Assembly: GCA_037388705.1 (NCBI GenBank)
Contig: JARRJY010000027.1
Span: forward strand, 1 to 36,186
Reading direction: 5' to 3'
DNA from: JARRJY01 sp037388705
Lineage (GTDB): Bacteria > Pseudomonadota > Gammaproteobacteria > UBA6429 > Thiohalophilaceae
Length of the DNA stretch: 36,186 nucleotides
Shown here: positions 34,402 through 36,186 of the stretch, piece after piece
Numbering within the stretch: the first letter of the stretch is position 1
How the letters are laid out: each line of letters starts with the position of its first letter
Translations under genes and position numbers: made by a program
Notes under the pieces: model-generated
The model's input: the letters and a program-made list of their open reading frames with translations, nothing else
What the model was told of the DNA's origin: nothing
Database searches by the model: none

Positions 34402-35211
34402 ATGGGCTTGCTCGACGATTTAAAAAAGAAAACTGAGGAAAAGAAAGCGACTGAAGAACAAGCCGCTCTTTCTCAGCAGGAACTGGAACAACGATACCAG
34501 GATGAAATTCATCCGCAAATGCTCGATATCTACAAATACTTCAACGAGTTGATTGAGCATCTTAATTTCCTTGAACAGCCCAGCATCGCACGGTATCCCC
34601 TGTTACCCGGTAATGAAAAAACAGACTTGGAACAGCAAAATTACAAGCTGGTGATTGATAGTACCCAGACTACCAGGAACGTGATGCTTAATTTTGAATG
34701 TCAATTTCCGGAACCCATCGAAGTTGAAGTCAATGGTCAGGAAAAAATTGAAGATTACACCGAGCTACTGAAAAGCTATAAGGTCAAGTATGATCGTCGC
34801 GACCGTAAAGACAGTGATTTCAAGCTGGTTCATTCAACATTTACTGTTCAGGGCCCGGTTCATGGTTCAGTCAACTTTGTCGGCGATGTCCCCAACGCAC
34901 GTGTCGACCTGATCCTGAGAAATGTGGAAAGACCCGGTTCCGTCAAACATGTACTGAATAAAGAACAACTCAATGAAGAGTTCCTGGACAGGCTGGCCAA
35001 GTATTTGATCCGTGAAAATGATGACTTCCTGAAACTCGAAATTGATGATTCCGCCAAGGAACAAATTCGTAAATTTCTCGAAGAAGCTGAAAAGCAAAGA
35101 GCAGAAGAGCTGGCCGAAGCCGAAAGGCGACTTAAAGAAGAAGAGGAAGCAGAAAAAAACAAACCTGGCCGTTTCGACACTATTCTTAATAAAATAAAAC
35201 CCAAAAAATAA
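34402..35211 (+). CDS. Conserved hypothetical protein between dnaJ and dapB
   Basis: A 269-aa soluble protein with no recognised domain. It starts with a charged helix (MGLLDDLKKKTEEKKATEEQ), has a mixed central domain (residues 35-205) containing EIHPQMLDIYKYFNELIEHLNF and HSTFTVQGPVHGSVNFVGDVPNARVDLIL regions, and ends in a highly charged coiled coil (residues 208-255) and KPGRFDTILNKIKPKK. No signal peptide or membrane segment is visible. It follows dnaJ by 52 bp and dapB follows by 46 bp, on the same strand, so co-transcription is likely. Function unknown; a stress or envelope-scaffold role would be a guess. Confidence 0.8.
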   Translation: MGLLDDLKKKTEEKKATEEQAALSQQELEQRYQDEIHPQMLDIYKYFNELIEHLNFLEQPSIARYPLLPGNEKTDLEQQNYKLVIDSTQTTRNVMLNFECQFPEPIEVEVNGQEKIEDYTELLKSYKVKYDRRDRKDSDFKLVHSTFTVQGPVHGSVNFVGDVPNARVDLILRNVERPGSVKHVLNKEQLNEEFLDRLAKYLIRENDDFLKLEIDDSAKEQIRKFLEEAEKQRAEELAEAERRLKEEEEAEKNKPGRFDTILNKIKPKK

Positions 35212-35257
35212 TCCATTCCGTTACAATACGCGCCAGTATTTACGGAGAAAGATCATC

Positions 35258-36064
35258 ATGATTAACGTAGCCATTACCGGTGCCAGTGGTCGTATGGGCA
35301 AAGCCCTGATTGAAGCGACACATGCCAATGAGAATACCCAGCTGAGTGTTGCCCTGGAAAGACCGGGTAGTTCAGCGATCGGTGCTGATGCCGGGGAAAT
35401 TGCCGGTGTTGGTAAACTTGAAGTTGCGATAGTTGATGATATCAATAAAGTCACCGACGACTTTGATGTATTGATTGACTTCACTCGACCTGAAGTGACG
35501 CTGGCCAATCTAAAAGCTTGTCGCAAGGCGGGAAAAAGTATCGTCATTGGTACCACCGGTTTTAGCGATGAACAGAAGCAGCAGATTAGTGATGCAGCAA
35601 ATGATATCAGCGTGGTGTTTGCACCAAACATGAGTGTTGGCGTCAACCTGTGTTTGAAATTACTGGATATGGCGGCACGCGTCATGGGTGATGACGTGGA
35701 TATTGAAGTGATCGAAGCCCATCATCGTCACAAGATTGATGCACCCTCTGGTACCGCGTTACGTATGGGTGAAGTGGTTGCTGATGCGCTGGGGCGTGAT
35801 TTAAAAGAATGCGCCGTGTATGGTCGTGAAGGTAATACCGGTGAACGTGATCGTGGCACTATTGGTTTTGAAACCATTCGTGCCGGTGACATTGTCGGTG
35901 AGCATACCGTGATGTTTGCCGATATTGGTGAGCGCGTGGAAATTACCCACAAGGCAACAAGTCGCATGACGTTTGCCAATGGCGCGGTACGTGCCGCGAG
36001 CTGGGTGATGCAGCACAAGCCTGGTCTTTATGACATGATGGATGTACTTGCTCTGAAAGGTTAA
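35258..36064 (+). CDS. dapB: 4-hydroxy-tetrahydrodipicolinate reductase DapB
   Basis: A 268-aa NAD(P)H-dependent enzyme of lysine and diaminopimelate synthesis. The N-terminal Rossmann motif is VAITGASGRMGKALIEA; the middle has DFTRPEVTLANL, VIGTTGF and VFAPNMSVGVNL; the catalytic segment EAHHRHKIDAPSGTAL lies near residue 155-170. Length is normal. GGAGAAAG gives a ribosome site. In many gammaproteobacteria carA follows dapB, but here a terminator and a convergent gene follow instead. Confidence 0.97.
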   Translation: MINVAITGASGRMGKALIEATHANENTQLSVALERPGSSAIGADAGEIAGVGKLEVAIVDDINKVTDDFDVLIDFTRPEVTLANLKACRKAGKSIVIGTTGFSDEQKQQISDAANDISVVFAPNMSVGVNLCLKLLDMAARVMGDDVDIEVIEAHHRHKIDAPSGTALRMGEVVADALGRDLKECAVYGREGNTGERDRGTIGFETIRAGDIVGEHTVMFADIGERVEITHKATSRMTFANGAVRAASWVMQHKPGLYDMMDVLALKG

Positions 36065-36083
36065 CAATAATCCAAGATTAAAG

Positions 36084-36117
36084 AAAAAGCCCTTTCATTA
36101 CTGAAAGGGCTTTTTTT
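36084..36117. terminator. Strong bidirectional terminator after dapB
   Basis: AAAAAGCCCTTTCA (36084-36097) pairs perfectly with TGAAAGGGCTTTTT (36102-36115) across a 4-nt loop, with a T run to 36117 on the plus strand and an A run on the other side that gives T's on the minus strand. It separates dapB from the convergent gene tail at 36124. Confidence 0.92.
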
Positions 36118-36123
36118 ACTTGG

Positions 36124-36186
36124 TTATGGAGTGATGGCTACACTTACGACGTTATGGCTAGTACCACCACCAGCTTCATTTACCAC
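36124..36186 (-). CDS. C-terminal fragment of a convergent unidentified gene
   Basis: On the minus strand, 20 codons read VVNEAGGGTSHNVVSVAITP followed by TAA (36124-36126). The gene enters from the right edge. Its position just beyond a bidirectional terminator supports a real gene end. Small and polar residues would suit the end of an extracellular or repeat-rich surface protein, but nothing can be identified from this length. Confidence 0.35.
   Translation of the reverse strand: MVNEAGGGTSHNVVSVAITP

Noticed and set aside
1..36186. CRISPR array, insertion sequence or prophage
   Set aside because: No regularly spaced repeats, transposase, integrase or phage structural genes were seen.

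Overview
The window looks like chromosomal DNA of a gammaproteobacterium. The evidence is conserved gene order (ssrA-smpB, then ratA-ratB-bamE-fur, recN-nadK, and hrcA-grpE-dnaK-dnaJ up to dapB), a tmRNA whose tag reads ANDDNYALAA, and an FbaB aldolase very close to the enterobacterial protein. Base composition is moderate by eye. A sucrose-synthesis locus, a Cys-free DsrC-like protein and a periplasmic delta-type carbonic anhydrase together suggest an aquatic chemolithotroph or methylotroph that may make sucrose as a compatible solute or carbon store. That lifestyle is inference; the genus cannot be fixed from the sequence alone.

Layout. Bases 1-169: tail of an unidentified gene, closed by a shared terminator. 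Bases 272-8188: a sucrose/hexose module of class I aldolase (-), GH100 neutral invertase (-), fructokinase (+), sucrose-phosphate synthase (+), sucrose-phosphate phosphatase (-) and a second GH100-like glycosidase (-). Bases 8293-9713: a Lys/Ala-rich basic protein, a DsrC/TusE-like protein without cysteines and an 86-aa DUF5062-like protein. Bases 9892-13826: an envelope cassette of ABC ATPase, FtsX/MacB-type permease, LolA-like periplasmic protein and an outer-membrane protein gene broken by a frameshift. Bases 13901-16221: a small potassium-channel-like protein, a glycerophosphodiesterase and a delta carbonic anhydrase. Bases 16693-21734: a diguanylate cyclase with a short translated leader, a membrane metallophosphoesterase, a GGDEF-EAL protein and a DUF2892-like membrane protein. 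Bases 21984-36064: core genes ssrA, smpB, an NSS transporter, ratA, ratB, bamE, fur, a hemerythrin, recN, nadK, CIRCE-hrcA-grpE-dnaK-dnaJ, a conserved hypothetical gene and dapB. The far end holds 20 codons of a convergent gene.

How the genes fit together. The sucrose enzymes can form a closed cycle. The synthase makes sucrose-6-phosphate from UDP-glucose and fructose-6-phosphate, the phosphatase releases sucrose, one or both GH100-type enzymes could hydrolyse it, and fructokinase returns fructose to fructose-6-phosphate. The synthase carries a HAD domain whose nucleophile position is Ser, so the separate phosphatase is probably required. The envelope cassette looks like a machine that extracts a lipid or lipoprotein and passes it towards the outer membrane, but its last gene is disrupted at an 8-bp sequence that both reading frames share. 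No CRISPR array, prophage, insertion sequence or canonical tRNA was seen. The most unusual points are the paired GH100-type enzymes around one sucrose synthase, the interrupted envelope cassette, the short ORF coupled to the diguanylate cyclase, the hemerythrin with a substituted iron ligand, and a perfect 16-bp palindrome ahead of the carbonic anhydrase.
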